From IMG/VR virus record IMGVR_UViG_3300028557_002174, positions 1-64,000 of that record: a stretch of 64,000 bases of DNA; one strand, given 5' to 3'. Shown here piece by piece: positions 49,842-61,389 of this stretch. The notes below the pieces were generated by a model. That model was not told where the DNA came from, searched no databases, and saw only the letters and a program-made list of their open reading frames with translations. How positions within the stretch are numbered: the first letter of the stretch is position 1; each line of letters begins with the position of its first letter. A program made the translations under genes and the position numbers. Origin of the DNA: a virus.

Positions 49842-52800
49842 ATGCCTAAAAATATTACTATTTATCCCGATGGGGATGGAGCAAGTATAACAGTTCCTTA
49901 TTTTTATTTTGATGGTGGAACTGCATCAATGACTGGTCGTGTGCTTGCAACAGGTGGAGCCACAACGAGTTTTCAATGGATTGTCGGTGCTAACACAATA
50001 TTCAAATTATCTGATACTGAATTCACAGTTAGAAATCTTAATGTTACAGATAATCTATCTGTCAATGGTGTCCAAGTTTTAAATGGTACTAAAGGATGGG
50101 TAGGTCCCACAACAAATATTGTTGGCGCTCAAGGTGCTACGGGTAATACAGGTGCTCAAGGTAATACAGGTAATATTGGTGCTCAGGGTAAGGTGGGCGA
50201 TACGGGTGCTCAAGGAAACGTTGGAGCTCAAGGTGCTCAAGGTAATACAGGACATACAGGTGCTCAAGGAGCTACGGGTAATACAGGTGCTCAAGGTAAC
50301 ATTGGTAATACAGGTGCTCAAGGAGCGGTAGGACCAACGGGTGCACAGGGTAATATAGGTGCTCAAGGTGCAATCGGTAATATTGGACCAACGGGTGCGG
50401 TAGGACCAACGGGTGCACAGGGTAATATAGGGGCTCAAGGAGCTCAAGGACTTACAGGAGCTCAAGGACCACAAGGTGCTCAAGGTAACGTAGGAGCACA
50501 AGGTAACACAGGTGCTCAAGGAGCCATAGGTAACACAGGTGCTCAAGGAGCCATAGGAGCTCAAGGTAAAATTGGTAACCAAGGTGCTCAAGGAGACCAA
50601 GGGGCTCAAGGTAAACAAGGTTCTACGGGCAATACAGGTGCTCAAGGTTCTACGGGTAATGCAGGTGCACAAGGTAATACAGGTGCTCAAGGACCTATTG
50701 GTCCTCCGGGTGCTACGGGTAATACAGGTGCTCAAGGCAATACCGGTGCTCAGGGTAATAAAGGTGCTCAAGGAGCTACGGGTAATACAGGTGCTCAAGG
50801 GGCTCAAGGTAATACGGGACATACAGGTGCTCAAGGAGCTACGGGTAATACCGGTGCTCAAGGAGCTCAAGGTAATATAGGACATACAGGAGCACAAGGA
50901 GCCACGGGTAACACGGGTGCACAAGGTAATATAGGAGCACAAGGTGCAGTAGGACCAACAGGGGCTACAGGACCGACCGGCTCCCAAGGTTCGACAGGTG
51001 CTCAAGGTGCTTTAGGACCACAAGGAAATACGGGACCACAAGGTGCTCAAGGACCACAAGGTGCTCAAGGTAATACCGGTGCTCAAGGAGCCACAGGTAC
51101 CACGGGAGCATTTGGTAATGAAGGTGCTCAAGGTGCGGTAGGACCTCAAGGTAATACAGGACCACAAGGTGCTCAAGGTAATATAGGTGCTCAAGGTAAT
51201 CTTGGACCCACAGGGAACACAGGACCAACAGGTTCTCAAGGTTCAACAGGAGCTCAAGGTCATACAGGTGCACAAGGTAATACAGGACCACAAGGTGCTC
51301 AAGGTAACACCGGTGCTCAAGGTAATCTTGGACCGACAGGAAACACAGGACCTACGGGTTCTCAAGGTAATACAGGAAGCCAAGGGTCAATTGGACCACA
51401 AGGACCTAAAGGTCCACAAGGAGCTCAAGGTTCAACGGGTGCTCAAGGTAATGTTGGACCACAAGGTGCCGTCGGACCACAAGGAGCTCAAGGTTCAACG
51501 GGTGCTCAAGGTAAAGTTGGACCACAAGGTGCCGTCGGACCACAAGGTTCTCAAGGTTCAACGGGTACTCAAGGTGCTATTGGACCACAAGGTGCTATTG
51601 GACCACAAGGAGCTAAAGGACCACAAGGTGCTCAAGGTAATACCGGAGCTCAAGGAGCAACGGGAAACACGGGTGCTCAAGGAGCTCAGGGTGGTACAGG
51701 GTCTATTGGACCTCAAGGAGCCACGGGTCCACAAGGTTCTCAAGGTTCAACGGGTGCTCAAGGACCAATAGGACCACAAGGAGCTACAGGACAAACAGGT
51801 GCATTTGGTAATGAAGGTGCTCAAGGGGCTGTTGGACCACAAGGAGCAACAGGACCTCAAGGTTCAACGGGTGCCCAAGGTAATACAGGTGCGATTGGAC
51901 CACAAGGTTCTACAGGTGCTCAAGGTTCTCAAGGTGGTGCCGGTGCAACAGGAAATACAGGTGCACAAGGTGCTACAGGAAATACGGGTGCTCAAGGTAA
52001 TGTTGGTGCTCAAGGTAATATAGGTCCGACAGGTGCTACAGGACCTGTAGGTTCACAAGGTAACGTAGGTGCTCAAGGACATACCGGTGCACAAGGTGCT
52101 ACGGGTGGTGGAGGTTCCACAGGAGCTCAGGGTGCTACAGGTCATTCAGGAGCACAAGGTGCTACGGGTGGTGGAGGTTCCACAGGAGCTCAGGGTGCTA
52201 CAGGTCACTCAGGTTCGCAAGGTGCAACAGGACCACAAGGTGCTCAAGGTAATACAGGTGCTACGGGTAATATAGGACCTCAAGGTAATACGGGTAATAC
52301 CGGAGCCCAAGGTAATACTGGTGCTACGGGTAATCTTGGACCTCAAGGTTCCACAGGAGCTCAGGGTTCTCAAGGTGGTACAGGTTCTGTAGGTGCGGTT
52401 GGTCCTACAGGTGGTGGAGGTGCCACAGGTTCACAAGGTGCTCAAGGTGGTAAAGGACCGACAGGTAATACAGGTAATCTTGGACCTCAAGGTAGTACAG
52501 GAGCGACAGGTGCTCAAGGAGGTTTTGGACCAACAGGAGGACAAGGTGCACAAGGAGGTACAGGAATTAGTCCTGGTGCTCAAGGTGCAACAGGAGGACA
52601 AGGTGCTCAAGGTCCTGAGGGATTACCATCACAAGGTTCACAAGGTGCTCAAGGTGTTGCAGTTGCTGGTCCTACAGGTGCTCAAGGTACTCAGGGTGGT
52701 GTGGGTGTTCCTGGTGCTCAAGGAGCTCAAGGGGCTCAAGGACAAACAGGAGGTCAAGGTTTTCAAGGGGCTCAAGGTGCAACGGGTATAACAGGTCCTC

Positions 52801-53411
52801 AAGGTGCTCAAGGTGCCCAAGGTGATACAGGTCCACCATCAGGACCTACATGTTATAATTTGGGTATGCATGAGCTTTATATGGATTGTACTTTAACTAA
52901 TCAGGTTGGTTCTTATACTGTTTATTCATCTACAATGAACCCACAATGTTTGTCTAATGATTCTGTATATGATAGGGGTGATTGTAATAGTTGTGACCCC
53001 TTCTTTGGAGGTGCATTTATGTCGTTTGGTGAGGCTCAAGTGAACCCTGAATGTATATTAATGTGTTGTGATGACTCATCAGATTTAAGACTTAAAAACG
53101 AAGTTATAACTTTAGAGGGTTCATTAACAAAATTGATGATGTTACAACCTGTTGAATTTGATTGGACCGAAGATACTCCTGAATACAATTATTATTTAGA
53201 AAATAACAAAACACACTCTTTAGGGTTTGTTGCTCAACAAGTTAGAGAACACATCCCTGAAGTAGTAAAAATGAGAGATAATGGATTTTATTATATCCTT
53301 TATCCCCAACTTAATGCATATTTAGTTGAAGGTATTAAAGAACATCAAAATAACATTGCATCTGTTGATGAAAGATTAACTATGTTAGAGGAATATATTG
53401 AGAATTACTAA
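49842..53411 (+). CDS. Collagen-like tail fibre 1 with C-terminal S74 chaperone
   Basis: 1,189 residues. N-terminal attachment-type domain ([20 protein letters not shown], ~1-85), then ~900 residues of Gly-X-Y collagen-like triplets dominated by GAQ, GNT, GAT and GPQ (~90-1000). Then a Cys-rich beta section (~1000-1080, with CDPFF and LMCCDDS), and a peptidase S74 domain ([37 protein letters not shown], ending in a coiled coil). S74 domains trimerise the fibre and often cleave themselves off at a Ser; here SSDLRLK is the expected place. Collagen triplets form a triple-helical shaft. Confidence 0.88.
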   Translation: MPKNITIYPDGDGASITVPYFYFDGGTASMTGRVLATGGATTSFQWIVGANTIFKLSDTEFTVRNLNVTDNLSVNGVQVLNGTKGWVGPTTNIVGAQGATGNTGAQGNTGNIGAQGKVGDTGAQGNVGAQGAQGNTGHTGAQGATGNTGAQGNIGNTGAQGAVGPTGAQGNIGAQGAIGNIGPTGAVGPTGAQGNIGAQGAQGLTGAQGPQGAQGNVGAQGNTGAQGAIGNTGAQGAIGAQGKIGNQGAQGDQGAQGKQGSTGNTGAQGSTGNAGAQGNTGAQGPIGPPGATGNTGAQGNTGAQGNKGAQGATGNTGAQGAQGNTGHTGAQGATGNTGAQGAQGNIGHTGAQGATGNTGAQGNIGAQGAVGPTGATGPTGSQGSTGAQGALGPQGNTGPQGAQGPQGAQGNTGAQGATGTTGAFGNEGAQGAVGPQGNTGPQGAQGNIGAQGNLGPTGNTGPTGSQGSTGAQGHTGAQGNTGPQGAQGNTGAQGNLGPTGNTGPTGSQGNTGSQGSIGPQGPKGPQGAQGSTGAQGNVGPQGAVGPQGAQGSTGAQGKVGPQGAVGPQGSQGSTGTQGAIGPQGAIGPQGAKGPQGAQGNTGAQGATGNTGAQGAQGGTGSIGPQGATGPQGSQGSTGAQGPIGPQGATGQTGAFGNEGAQGAVGPQGATGPQGSTGAQGNTGAIGPQGSTGAQGSQGGAGATGNTGAQGATGNTGAQGNVGAQGNIGPTGATGPVGSQGNVGAQGHTGAQGATGGGGSTGAQGATGHSGAQGATGGGGSTGAQGATGHSGSQGATGPQGAQGNTGATGNIGPQGNTGNTGAQGNTGATGNLGPQGSTGAQGSQGGTGSVGAVGPTGGGGATGSQGAQGGKGPTGNTGNLGPQGSTGATGAQGGFGPTGGQGAQGGTGISPGAQGATGGQGAQGPEGLPSQGSQGAQGVAVAGPTGAQGTQGGVGVPGAQGAQGAQGQTGGQGFQGAQGATGITGPQGAQGAQGDTGPPSGPTCYNLGMHELYMDCTLTNQVGSYTVYSSTMNPQCLSNDSVYDRGDCNSCDPFFGGAFMSFGEAQVNPECILMCCDDSSDLRLKNEVITLEGSLTKLMMLQPVEFDWTEDTPEYNYYLENNKTHSLGFVAQQVREHIPEVVKMRDNGFYYILYPQLNAYLVEGIKEHQNNIASVDERLTMLEEYIENY

Positions 53412-56400
53412 TGGCTAATGATATTATAATATACCCTTCAGGTAACACCTTTTCAGGTGGAGTACCTTTTATTATTTATGAGGATGCCACTGGTAATCAG
53501 TTGGTTCAAAAAGTTAATGCTAATGGTGATTTAACATTCTCATCATCCACGGATTCTTCTGTAGGTAGTATTGGTACTCAAGCAGTCACTTCTAATGGTT
53601 TTTCTGTTAATGACATAAGTAATGGTGAAGGTATTTATGCGTGGGATGGTAGTTCATCGTATGTTCAGATTATTAACTATCTTGGAGAATGGATAGGTTC
53701 ACAAGCCAATATTAAAGGAGCTCAAGGAGCTCAAGGTACTCAAGGACCAACGGGTGCTCAAGGGGCTCAAGGAGGTCAAGGTCCTCAAGGGGCTCAAGGT
53801 ACACAAGGTGGACAGGGAGCCCAAGGTACGCAAGGTGGACAGGGTGCCCAAGGGGCTAACACAGGGGCTCAAGGAGTTCAGGGTACACAAGGTGCTCAGG
53901 GTGCTCAGGGTGCGAACACAGGAGCTCAAGGTAATACAGGAGCTCAAGGTGCTCAAGGTGCTCAAGGAACTCAAGGTGCTCAAAGTTCAGTCCAAGGTGC
54001 CCAAGGAAAAACGGGTGCACAAGGTGCTCAAGGAACTCAAGGTGCTAATAGTACCACTCAAGGAGCTCAAGGTAATACAGGTGCTCAAGGTACTCAAGGA
54101 GCTCAAGGAGCTCAAGGTGCTAGCACGGGTGCTCAAGGTAACACAGGTGCTCAAGGAGCACAAGGTAGTCAGGGAACTGCAAGTAATGTAATCGGACCAA
54201 CAGGTGCACAAGGTTCTCAAGGACCGATAGGTGCTCAAGGTGCTCAAGGTGCAAACACAGGAGCTCAAGGTGCCCAAGGTGCTCAAGGAGCACAAGGTAC
54301 TCAGGGTGGTACGGATGATACTCCTGGTGCTCAAGGTGGACAAGGAGCTCAAGGTGGACAAGGGGCTCAAGGAGCACAAGGTGCTAGTACGGGTGCTCAA
54401 GGTGGACAAGGAGCTCAAGGACCTAAAGGTGCTCAAGGTGCTCAGGGTGCTAACACAGGTGCACAAGGTGCTCAAGGTGCTCAGGGACCAACAGGTTCTC
54501 AAGGAGCACAAGGTGCTAACACAGGTGCACAAGGTGCTCAGGGTGCCCAAGGTACTCAAGGTTCTGTGGGTGCTCAAAGTTCGGTTCAAGGTGACCAAGG
54601 AGCTACAGGCAAACAAGGTGCTCAAGGTGCTCAAGGTGCTCAAGGTGGTGTTACAGGTGCTCAAGGTAGTACGGGTGCACAAGGAGCTCAAGGATTTCAA
54701 GGAGCTCAAGGTGCTAATACAGGTGCTCAAGGAGCCGTCGGAAAACAAGGTGCTCAAGGAGCTCAAGGTGCTCAAGGTGGTGTTACGGGAGCTCAAGGAA
54801 AAACAGGTGCTCAAGGTGCTCAAGGAGCTCAAGGTGCTCAAAGTTCTGTTCAGGGTGCTCAAGGAGCTACGGGTAATACAGGTGCTCAAGGTGCTCAAGG
54901 AGCTCAAGGTGCTTCTCAAGGTGCCCAAGGTAATACAGGAGCTCAAGGAGCTCAAGGTGCTCAAGGTGCTCAAAGTTCTGTACAGGGTGCACAAGGTGCT
55001 ACAGGTAATACCGGTGCCCAAGGTAATATAGGTGCTCAAGGAGGAACCGCAGGAGCTACGGGAGTTACAGGTGCTCAAGGAGGACAAGGTGCTCAAGGGG
55101 CTCAAGGTGGAGTCACAGGTGCTCAAGGTGCAACAGGTAATACAGGTGCTCAAGGGGCTCAAGGAGCTCAAGGTGGAACCACGGGAGCACAAGGTGCGAC
55201 GGGTAATACAGGTGCTCAAGGTAGTACAGGTGCTCAAGGTGGAACTACGGGAGCTCAAGGAGCGACAGGTGCTCAAGGTGGTCAAGGGGCACAAGGTGCT
55301 CAAGGTGCTAATACGGGAGCCCAAGGGGCTCAAGGAGCTCAAGGTACTCAAGGTAGCACAGGTGCTCAAGGTGGTAATACAGGTGCTCAAGGAGCGACAG
55401 GTAATACAGGGGCTCAAGGTACTCAGGGTCCTCAAGGAGCAATTACAGGTGCTCAAGGTGCTGTTGGTAAACAAGGTGCTCAAGGAGCACAAGGTGCTCA
55501 AGGTGGAGTTACGGGTGCTCAAGGAAAAACAGGTGCTCAGGGTTCACAAGGAAATACTGGTGCTCAAAGTAGTGTCACGGGTGCTCAGGGTTCACAAGGT
55601 GGTGGTGGTTCAACAGGTGCTCAAGGTGCCCAAGGAGCTAATACAGGGGCTCAGGGTGGACAAGGGGCTCAGGGTGGACAAGGAGCTCAAGGTGCTCAAA
55701 GTTCGGTCCAAGGTGACCAAGGAGCTACGGGTAAACAAGGTGCTCAAGGAGCCCAAGGTGCTCAAGGAGCTAGTACCGGTGCTCAAGGTAATACAGGTGC
55801 CCAAGGTGCACAAGGTTCACAAGGAGCTCAAGGTGCTAGTACCGGTGCACAAGGTAACACAGGTGCCCAAGGGGCTCAGGGTTCACAAGGGGCTCAAGGT
55901 GCTAGTACAGGTGCACAAGGAGGTCAAGGTTCCCAAGGAGGACAAGGTGCTCAAGGAGCTCAAAGTTCTGTACAAGGTGCACAAGGAGGTCAAGGTTCTC
56001 AAGGAGGTCAAGGAGCTCAAGGTGCTCAAAGTAGTGTCACCGGTGCTCAAGGTTCACAAGGTGGTGGAGGTTCAACAGGAGCTCAAGGTGCTCAAGGTTC
56101 TACTCAAGGTGCAACAGGTGCTCAAGGTAATACAGGAGCTCAGGGAGCTAATAGCACAACTCAAGGAGCCCAAGGTGCTCAAAGTTCGGTACAAGGGGCT
56201 CAAGGAGCCCAAGGAACTCAAGGTGCTGCGTCATCCACACAAGGTGCTCAAGGAGCCGCGGGAAATACAGGAGTTGCAGGAAACCAAGGGGCTCAAGGAA
56301 CTACAGGTGTTCTTGGTGCCACAGGTCCTCCAACACCAGGTGCTCAAGGTGCTCAAGGTCCAAAAGGGCCGGCAGGTGCACAAGGTTCTCAAGGTGCCAC

Positions 56401-56884
56401 TGGTACAAAAGGACCGAGTGGTAACGGAGCTCAAGGAGCCGAGGGTTCTCAAGGCCAAAGAGGACCGCAAGGAGGTACAGGTGCTCAAGGTGGTAAAGGA
56501 CCACAGGGTACTCAAGGTGCTAAAGGTGCTCAAGGACCACCATCAGATGCCAGATATAAAACAAACATTAAACCTCTTACAGACGTTAGACAAAACATTG
56601 TTAGCATGAGAGGTGTTAAATTTGATTGGGTTGAGGACATTCCTCAATTGTCAGATTATTTACCAGAACACAAATACCTAATTACAGGTGTAAACCTTGG
56701 ATTTATTGCTCAAGAAATTGAAGAAAAATATCCAGATTTAGTTTGGACAGATAAATATGGTTATAAGAATTTACAATATGAGCTATTGGTTTCGGTTGGC
56801 ATATCGGCATTAATTGAAAACCAAAAAAGAGTTGAAGTATTGAATAATTTTCTTAAAGATTTAAGTATAAAAATAGGTGGCTAA
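53411..56884 (+). CDS. Collagen-like tail fibre 2 with C-terminal S74 chaperone
   Basis: 1,157 residues. N-terminal domain [20 protein letters not shown] (~1-100), then ~945 residues of triplets, mostly GAQ, interrupted regularly by four-residue steps ([29 protein letters not shown]). C-terminal S74 domain: [39 protein letters not shown] and a final coiled coil. The regular breaks of the Gly-X-Y phase would bend or hinge the shaft. Start overlaps the stop of fibre 1 as TAATG, so expression is coupled. Confidence 0.88.
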   Translation: MANDIIIYPSGNTFSGGVPFIIYEDATGNQLVQKVNANGDLTFSSSTDSSVGSIGTQAVTSNGFSVNDISNGEGIYAWDGSSSYVQIINYLGEWIGSQANIKGAQGAQGTQGPTGAQGAQGGQGPQGAQGTQGGQGAQGTQGGQGAQGANTGAQGVQGTQGAQGAQGANTGAQGNTGAQGAQGAQGTQGAQSSVQGAQGKTGAQGAQGTQGANSTTQGAQGNTGAQGTQGAQGAQGASTGAQGNTGAQGAQGSQGTASNVIGPTGAQGSQGPIGAQGAQGANTGAQGAQGAQGAQGTQGGTDDTPGAQGGQGAQGGQGAQGAQGASTGAQGGQGAQGPKGAQGAQGANTGAQGAQGAQGPTGSQGAQGANTGAQGAQGAQGTQGSVGAQSSVQGDQGATGKQGAQGAQGAQGGVTGAQGSTGAQGAQGFQGAQGANTGAQGAVGKQGAQGAQGAQGGVTGAQGKTGAQGAQGAQGAQSSVQGAQGATGNTGAQGAQGAQGASQGAQGNTGAQGAQGAQGAQSSVQGAQGATGNTGAQGNIGAQGGTAGATGVTGAQGGQGAQGAQGGVTGAQGATGNTGAQGAQGAQGGTTGAQGATGNTGAQGSTGAQGGTTGAQGATGAQGGQGAQGAQGANTGAQGAQGAQGTQGSTGAQGGNTGAQGATGNTGAQGTQGPQGAITGAQGAVGKQGAQGAQGAQGGVTGAQGKTGAQGSQGNTGAQSSVTGAQGSQGGGGSTGAQGAQGANTGAQGGQGAQGGQGAQGAQSSVQGDQGATGKQGAQGAQGAQGASTGAQGNTGAQGAQGSQGAQGASTGAQGNTGAQGAQGSQGAQGASTGAQGGQGSQGGQGAQGAQSSVQGAQGGQGSQGGQGAQGAQSSVTGAQGSQGGGGSTGAQGAQGSTQGATGAQGNTGAQGANSTTQGAQGAQSSVQGAQGAQGTQGAASSTQGAQGAAGNTGVAGNQGAQGTTGVLGATGPPTPGAQGAQGPKGPAGAQGSQGATGTKGPSGNGAQGAEGSQGQRGPQGGTGAQGGKGPQGTQGAKGAQGPPSDARYKTNIKPLTDVRQNIVSMRGVKFDWVEDIPQLSDYLPEHKYLITGVNLGFIAQEIEEKYPDLVWTDKYGYKNLQYELLVSVGISALIENQKRVEVLNNFLKDLSIKIGG

Positions 56885-59800
56885 GGATATCGTTATATTA
56901 CCAGGTAGTGCAACTGTTGAGTTGTATGATACAAATAATACTAAGGCAACTTGGGTTTACTCCAGTGCTGTACTTGATTGGAAAGTTAGTACTACTGTTT
57001 ATTTTAAAGTTATTAATACCTCACCTAAATTTAGGTTATTTTTTAACAATCTTTATGTTTTTAGTACTATTGCAACAACTGCAGGTACTGTAGTTAATAA
57101 TGCTCTTTGGGCTGGCACAACAAATACCGGACCAACAGGTGCTCAGGGTGCTGCGGGTGCTCAGGGAACTCAAGGAGGTCAAGGAAAACAAGGTGATTTT
57201 GGGTCTACAGGTCCACAAGGTTCGGTTGGTTCACAAGGTGCAACAGGTAATGTTGGTTCTCAAGGAGGACAAGGTGCCCAAGGTGGAAAAGGACCTCAAG
57301 GTTCACAAGGTACTCAGGGAGGGCAGGGTTCTCAAGGGACTCAAGGTTCACAAGGTGCTGTTGGTGGTGTAGGTTCACAAGGTGCTCAGGGAGGACAGGG
57401 TTCTCAAGGAGGACAAGGAGCTCAAGGTACTCAGGGAGGACAGGGTTCTCAAGGAGGACAAGGAGCTCAGGGTGTTCAAGGTTCTCAGGGTAATACAGGT
57501 TCACAAGGTTCTCAAGGAGGACAAGGTTCTCAAGGAGGACAAGGTTCTCAGGGTAATACAGGTGCTCAAGGTGCGGTAGGCGCTGATGGTGTTCAAGGTT
57601 CACAGGGTGCTGTTGGACCTGTAGGTTCTCAAGGTACTCAAGGAGGTCAAGGTTTTCAAGGAGGACAAGGAAGTCAAGGTAATGTAGGTCCTCAAGGTGC
57701 TAAAGGTGCTCAGGGTGTTCAAGGTCCTATTGGTGCTCAAGGTAATACAGGTTCACAAGGTTCTCAAGGAGGACAAGGTTCGCAAGGTGCCGTTGGTTCA
57801 CAAGGAGCGACAGGTAATCAAGGTGCTCAAGGGGGACAAGGTTCTCAAGGTGCCGTTGGTTCACAAGGAGCAACAGGTAATCAAGGTGCTCAAGGGGGGC
57901 AAGGTTCGCAAGGTGCCGTTGGTTCGCAAGGTGCCGTTGGTGCTCAAGGTTCTCAGGGAGGAAAAGGTGCTCAAGGTTCGCAAGGAGTACAAGGTTCCCA
58001 AGGAGCGGTTGGAGCTCAAGGAGGACAGGGTACTCAAGGAGGACAAGGTTCACAAGGTAGTCCCGGTTCAGTTGGGGCTCAAGGAGGTCAAGGTGCTCAA
58101 GGTTCACAAGGAGGTCAAGGTTCCCAAGGAGCAGTTGGGGCTCAAGGAGGACAGGGAGCTCAAGGAGGACAGGGTACTCAAGGTAATACAGGTTCACAAG
58201 GAGCTCAAGGTGGTCAAGGTGTTCAGGGAACTCAGGGAGGACAAGGTGCTCAAGGAGCAACAGGTTCTCAAGGAGGACAAGGTGCACAAGGAACTCAAGG
58301 TACTCAAGGTAATACAGGTTCACAAGGAGCTCAAGGGGGTCAAGGAGTTCAAGGTTCACAAGGAGGACAGGGTGCTCAGGGTGCTCAAGGGGCTCAAGGA
58401 GGTCAAGGAGTACAGGGAGCTCAAGGTTCCCAAGGTAACACAGGTTCACAAGGTTCACAAGGAGGACAAGGTGCTCAGGGTACCCAAGGAGGACAAGGTG
58501 CTCAAGGAGCTACAGGTTCACAAGGAGGGCAAGGCGCTCAGGGTACTCAAGGAGGACAAGGTGCTCAGGGAGGACAAGGTGCTCAGGGAGGACAAGGTAC
58601 TCAAGGAGGACAAGGTTCGCAAGGAGCGGTTGGTTCACAAGGCTCACAAGGAGGACAAGGTTCTCAAGGAGCTGTCGGTTCGCAAGGAGCTACTGGTAAT
58701 CAAGGGGCTCAAGGAGGACAAGGTTTCCAAGGTGCTCAGGGTGGTCAGGGTGCTCAAGGTTCGTTAGGTGCTGTTGGTAGCCAGGGTGCTCAAGGTTCAC
58801 AAGGTACTCAAGGAGGACAAGGTGCTCAGGGTTCTCAAGGAGGTCAAGGAGCTCAAGGAGGACAAGGTTCACAAGGTGGTGCGGGGGCACAAGGTTCACA
58901 AGGAGGACAAGGTTCTCAGGGTGGTGGTGGTTCCACAGGTGCTCAAGGTTCACAAGGTTCACAAGGAGGACAAGGTTCGCAAGGTGGTACTGGTGGTGGA
59001 GGTGCCACAGGTTCACAAGGTTCTCAAGGTGGTAAAGGAGCTCAAGGTTCTCAAGGAGGTCAAGGAGCTCAAGGTTCTCAAGGGTCTACAGGAGGTCAGG
59101 GTTCACAAGGAGGACAAGGTTCACAAGGAGGTAAAGGTGCCACAGGTCCGACAGGAGGACAAGGTTCTCAGGGAGGACAAGGTTCTCAAGGAGGTAAAGG
59201 TGCCACAGGTCCGACAGGAGGTCAAGGTGCACAAGGTGGTACTGGTGGTGGAGGTGCCACAGGTTCACAAGGTTCTCAAGGAGGACAAGGTTCACAAGGT
59301 GGCGGTGGAGGTAAAGGTGCCACAGGTTCGCAAGGTTCTCAGGGAGGACAAGGTTCTCAGGGTGGTGGTGGTTCCACAGGTGCTCAAGGTTCACAAGGTT
59401 CACAAGGAGGACAAGGTTCGCAAGGTGGTACTGGTGGTGGAGGTGCCACAGGTTCACAAGGAGGACAAGGTGCTCAGGGTACACAAGGGGGACAAGGTTC
59501 TCAGGGTGGAGGTGGCTCAACAGGTGCTGCGGGTGGCCAAGGTTCACAAGGACCACAAGGTGCTCAAGGACCACAAGGAGGACAAGGAGCTCAAGGTGCT
59601 GTTGGTTCGCAAGGTGCTCAAGGTTTCCCTTCTGAAGGAGCTGGTGCTCAAGGAGCTCAAGGTGCTCCAAATCCGACTACAGGTTCACAAGGTGCTCAAG
59701 GTTCTCAAGGACCTGGTGCTGGAGGCGCTCAAGGTGCTACAGGGGCTCAAGGAAAGGCGGGCAGTGGTTTTGGCGCTCAAGGTGCTACAGGGGCTACAGG

Positions 59801-60173
59801 TTCTGCAGGACCACAAGGTGCTCAAGGTGCTACAGGACCTAAAGGACCATCTGATATTAGATTAAAGACAAATATCGAACCTATTGAATCTGCACTTGAA
59901 AGTTTAATTAAAATTCGTGGTGTTGAATTCTATTATAATTGGGATGATAAAGAAAAACTTGGACACAAAAACATTGGTTTCATTGCTCAAGAAGTTTTAC
60001 CATATTTCCCTGAACTTGTATTCGGTAGTGAAGAGACCAACTACACCATGAAGTACAAAGAGATGATTGCCGTGTGTATTGAGGCTTTGAAAGAGCAAGA
60101 AGTCATTATCAATTCAATTGAAGACAGAGCTCAAAAACTTGTAGTAAAGGCGAAAGAAAAAAGATTACTTTAA
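56877..60173 (+). CDS. Collagen-like tail fibre 3 with C-terminal S74 chaperone
   Basis: 1,098 residues from a GTG at 56877, which gives [18 protein letters not shown], matching the other two fibres' starts (M-x-x-(D/N)-I-x-I-x-P). The overlap with fibre 2 is 8 nt. The shaft (~84-990) is Ser/Gly-rich (GSQGGQ units), with many GGG breaks ([18 protein letters not shown]). S74 domain: [38 protein letters not shown]. All three fibres share anchor and chaperone types but differ in shaft composition. It ends 4 nt inside the convergent 60170 gene. Confidence 0.88.
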   Translation: MAKDIVILPGSATVELYDTNNTKATWVYSSAVLDWKVSTTVYFKVINTSPKFRLFFNNLYVFSTIATTAGTVVNNALWAGTTNTGPTGAQGAAGAQGTQGGQGKQGDFGSTGPQGSVGSQGATGNVGSQGGQGAQGGKGPQGSQGTQGGQGSQGTQGSQGAVGGVGSQGAQGGQGSQGGQGAQGTQGGQGSQGGQGAQGVQGSQGNTGSQGSQGGQGSQGGQGSQGNTGAQGAVGADGVQGSQGAVGPVGSQGTQGGQGFQGGQGSQGNVGPQGAKGAQGVQGPIGAQGNTGSQGSQGGQGSQGAVGSQGATGNQGAQGGQGSQGAVGSQGATGNQGAQGGQGSQGAVGSQGAVGAQGSQGGKGAQGSQGVQGSQGAVGAQGGQGTQGGQGSQGSPGSVGAQGGQGAQGSQGGQGSQGAVGAQGGQGAQGGQGTQGNTGSQGAQGGQGVQGTQGGQGAQGATGSQGGQGAQGTQGTQGNTGSQGAQGGQGVQGSQGGQGAQGAQGAQGGQGVQGAQGSQGNTGSQGSQGGQGAQGTQGGQGAQGATGSQGGQGAQGTQGGQGAQGGQGAQGGQGTQGGQGSQGAVGSQGSQGGQGSQGAVGSQGATGNQGAQGGQGFQGAQGGQGAQGSLGAVGSQGAQGSQGTQGGQGAQGSQGGQGAQGGQGSQGGAGAQGSQGGQGSQGGGGSTGAQGSQGSQGGQGSQGGTGGGGATGSQGSQGGKGAQGSQGGQGAQGSQGSTGGQGSQGGQGSQGGKGATGPTGGQGSQGGQGSQGGKGATGPTGGQGAQGGTGGGGATGSQGSQGGQGSQGGGGGKGATGSQGSQGGQGSQGGGGSTGAQGSQGSQGGQGSQGGTGGGGATGSQGGQGAQGTQGGQGSQGGGGSTGAAGGQGSQGPQGAQGPQGGQGAQGAVGSQGAQGFPSEGAGAQGAQGAPNPTTGSQGAQGSQGPGAGGAQGATGAQGKAGSGFGAQGATGATGSAGPQGAQGATGPKGPSDIRLKTNIEPIESALESLIKIRGVEFYYNWDDKEKLGHKNIGFIAQEVLPYFPELVFGSEETNYTMKYKEMIAVCIEALKEQEVIINSIEDRAQKLVVKAKEKRLL
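58902..59020 (+). repeat. 119-bp direct repeat, copy 1
   Basis: Identical to 59343-59461, 441 bp downstream (147 codons, in frame), within the shaft of fibre 3. The second copy's exact identity shows recent recombination. Confidence 0.85.
59343..59461 (+). repeat. 119-bp direct repeat, copy 2
   Basis: Second copy of the repeat at 58902-59020. Recombination between them would remove or add 147 residues of shaft without breaking the frame. Confidence 0.85.
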
Positions 60174-61159
60174 GAAATGTAATCGTTGTAAAGAGAATTG
60201 ATATTTTGTTTGGTTTCAGTCCAATCTGCATATTCAGGTACTCTAACTCTTAAACACTCATGTGTATCATCAATTATATTAATAATATTACCCCAATACT
60301 CCAAGGTTCTATCTTTATATCTAAGATTATCTTCAAGATAATCTTTTACAATTGACTCTAAATCTATAAAAGGTATTTGAAATTTTTGGGTAAATTTATT
60401 TTTATCATAAGGGGAAGGTGTTTGAGTCCATTCACCATTACCTTCAAATATAGAATCAAGTTCACTCCAAATAGATTCGTAGAGTTCATCTTCATATGCC
60501 ACATTATAGGCACTCCAGTATAAACTCACCAACTCACTTTCTAAATCATCGGGTAAGATTTCTTTAATAGATTTTTTATCATTGATTATTCTACTTAATG
60601 TTTCAGTGTCTAAAGATACATACTCATCATGACCTTGAGACGATGCAATTTCTTTTAGTAAATCTGTTGATGGTAAGATTTCTTCATCTTTCAATTCCTC
60701 TAATAATCTTTCAATTAAAGTTTGTTTGTTTTGGTCGTTTAAATCATCAATTACGTTGTCATAGACATCTATTCCTGAATCCCAATAATCAGAACTATCA
60801 TATTCACCTGACAATATAGATTCTATTGTGTTACGACCAATATCTCTATCATCACAATAAAGTTTGGATAAATCCCCTCTATCAGATGTTATAAAATACC
60901 ATTTACCATCAATGTATGTTACATCGGATAATTTATCTTCAATAAGTTTACGGAAAATTTCTGGTTTGTTATTAGAAACCCACAGAATGTAATCGTTTTC
61001 ATAATCGTTATGATTATAATCATCGGCAATTATCTCTTCAAATTTACCTTTTTTATTAACATAATTAAAAAATGTGTTGACATCCCCATTAAATGCGGTT
61101 TCTAAAAGGTCATAATCACCTTCATTAAAATCTTGAATTACTAAGTCAATAAACGCCAT
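60170..61159 (-). CDS. Acidic phage protein of unknown function
   Basis: 329 residues, strongly acidic (Asp/Glu-rich throughout). Features: MAFIDLVIQDFNEGDYDLLE at the start, IDGKWYFITSDRGDLSKLYC near 105, and FKIPFIDLESIVKDYLEDNL-like helices near the end. Composition and general style resemble the 62044 protein, but no clear common motif is visible. No family recognised. A TATTTATG box (- strand, 61165-61172) lies just before the start. Confidence 0.6.
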   Translation of the reverse strand: MAFIDLVIQDFNEGDYDLLETAFNGDVNTFFNYVNKKGKFEEIIADDYNHNDYENDYILWVSNNKPEIFRKLIEDKLSDVTYIDGKWYFITSDRGDLSKLYCDDRDIGRNTIESILSGEYDSSDYWDSGIDVYDNVIDDLNDQNKQTLIERLLEELKDEEILPSTDLLKEIASSQGHDEYVSLDTETLSRIINDKKSIKEILPDDLESELVSLYWSAYNVAYEDELYESIWSELDSIFEGNGEWTQTPSPYDKNKFTQKFQIPFIDLESIVKDYLEDNLRYKDRTLEYWGNIINIIDDTHECLRVRVPEYADWTETKQNINSLYNDYIS

Positions 61160-61164
61160 ATTTT

Positions 61165-61172
61165 CATAAATA
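61165..61172 (-). promoter_or_regulatory. TATTTATG box on the minus strand before a start codon
   Basis: It lies 13 nt before the ATG at 61159 and just after the terminator stem of the upstream small gene, so a new transcript could begin here. Confidence 0.3.
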
Positions 61173-61173
61173 T

Positions 61174-61200
61174 AAAAAAAGGGTAGATTTCTCTACCCTT
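61174..61200 (-). terminator. Rho-independent terminator (minus strand)
   Basis: Perfect 9-bp stem (61179-61187 with 61192-61200), loop of 4 nt, and a run of seven U after it on the minus strand. It ends the transcript that carries the small gene at 61225-61371. Confidence 0.88.
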
Positions 61201-61224
61201 CACTAAAAAACATCTCAGATTAGT

Positions 61225-61371
61225 TTATTTCTTTACGTAATACTTTTCTACTGTTCTTTTAATGGCATCTTTGATGTTTTCATTAACAGGTTGAGCCTGG
61301 GGTTTAACCACTGGCGCTTGAATCTGATTTGTGTTAGTGTTGTTTTTGTTTTTACAGCCGCATCCACCCAT
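61225..61371 (-). CDS. Small Cys-rich-start protein MGGCGCKNK
   Basis: 48 residues. It starts MGGCGCKNKNNTNTNQIQAP, continues with a Pro/Gln linker (VVKPQAQPVNE) and ends in a helix (NIKDAIKRTVEKYYVKK). The GGCGC start might bind metal or be lipidated (no signal peptide is seen). The gene is closed by a strong terminator, and lies downstream of the GIY-YIG gene in the same direction. No family known to me by name. Confidence 0.65.
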   Translation of the reverse strand: MGGCGCKNKNNTNTNQIQAPVVKPQAQPVNENIKDAIKRTVEKYYVKK

Positions 61372-61389
61372 AATTTGTTAGTTTTAAAT

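Noticed and set aside
53987-55522. Very long open frames on the minus strand and in other plus frames inside the three collagen-like fibre genes (for example 55032-56609 plus, 53987-55522 minus, 57697-58767 plus)
   Set aside because: They are by-products of the GGT-GCT-CAA-GGT repeat, which has few stops in other frames. Their translations are low-complexity (KVLKEL or TLSTLSS runs) with no domain, and the fibre frame alone has the N-terminal and S74 domains.
49842-60173. CRISPR-like or VNTR array of short repeats
   Set aside because: The repeats are coding triplets in frame with a fibre protein, vary at every unit, and have no spacer structure.
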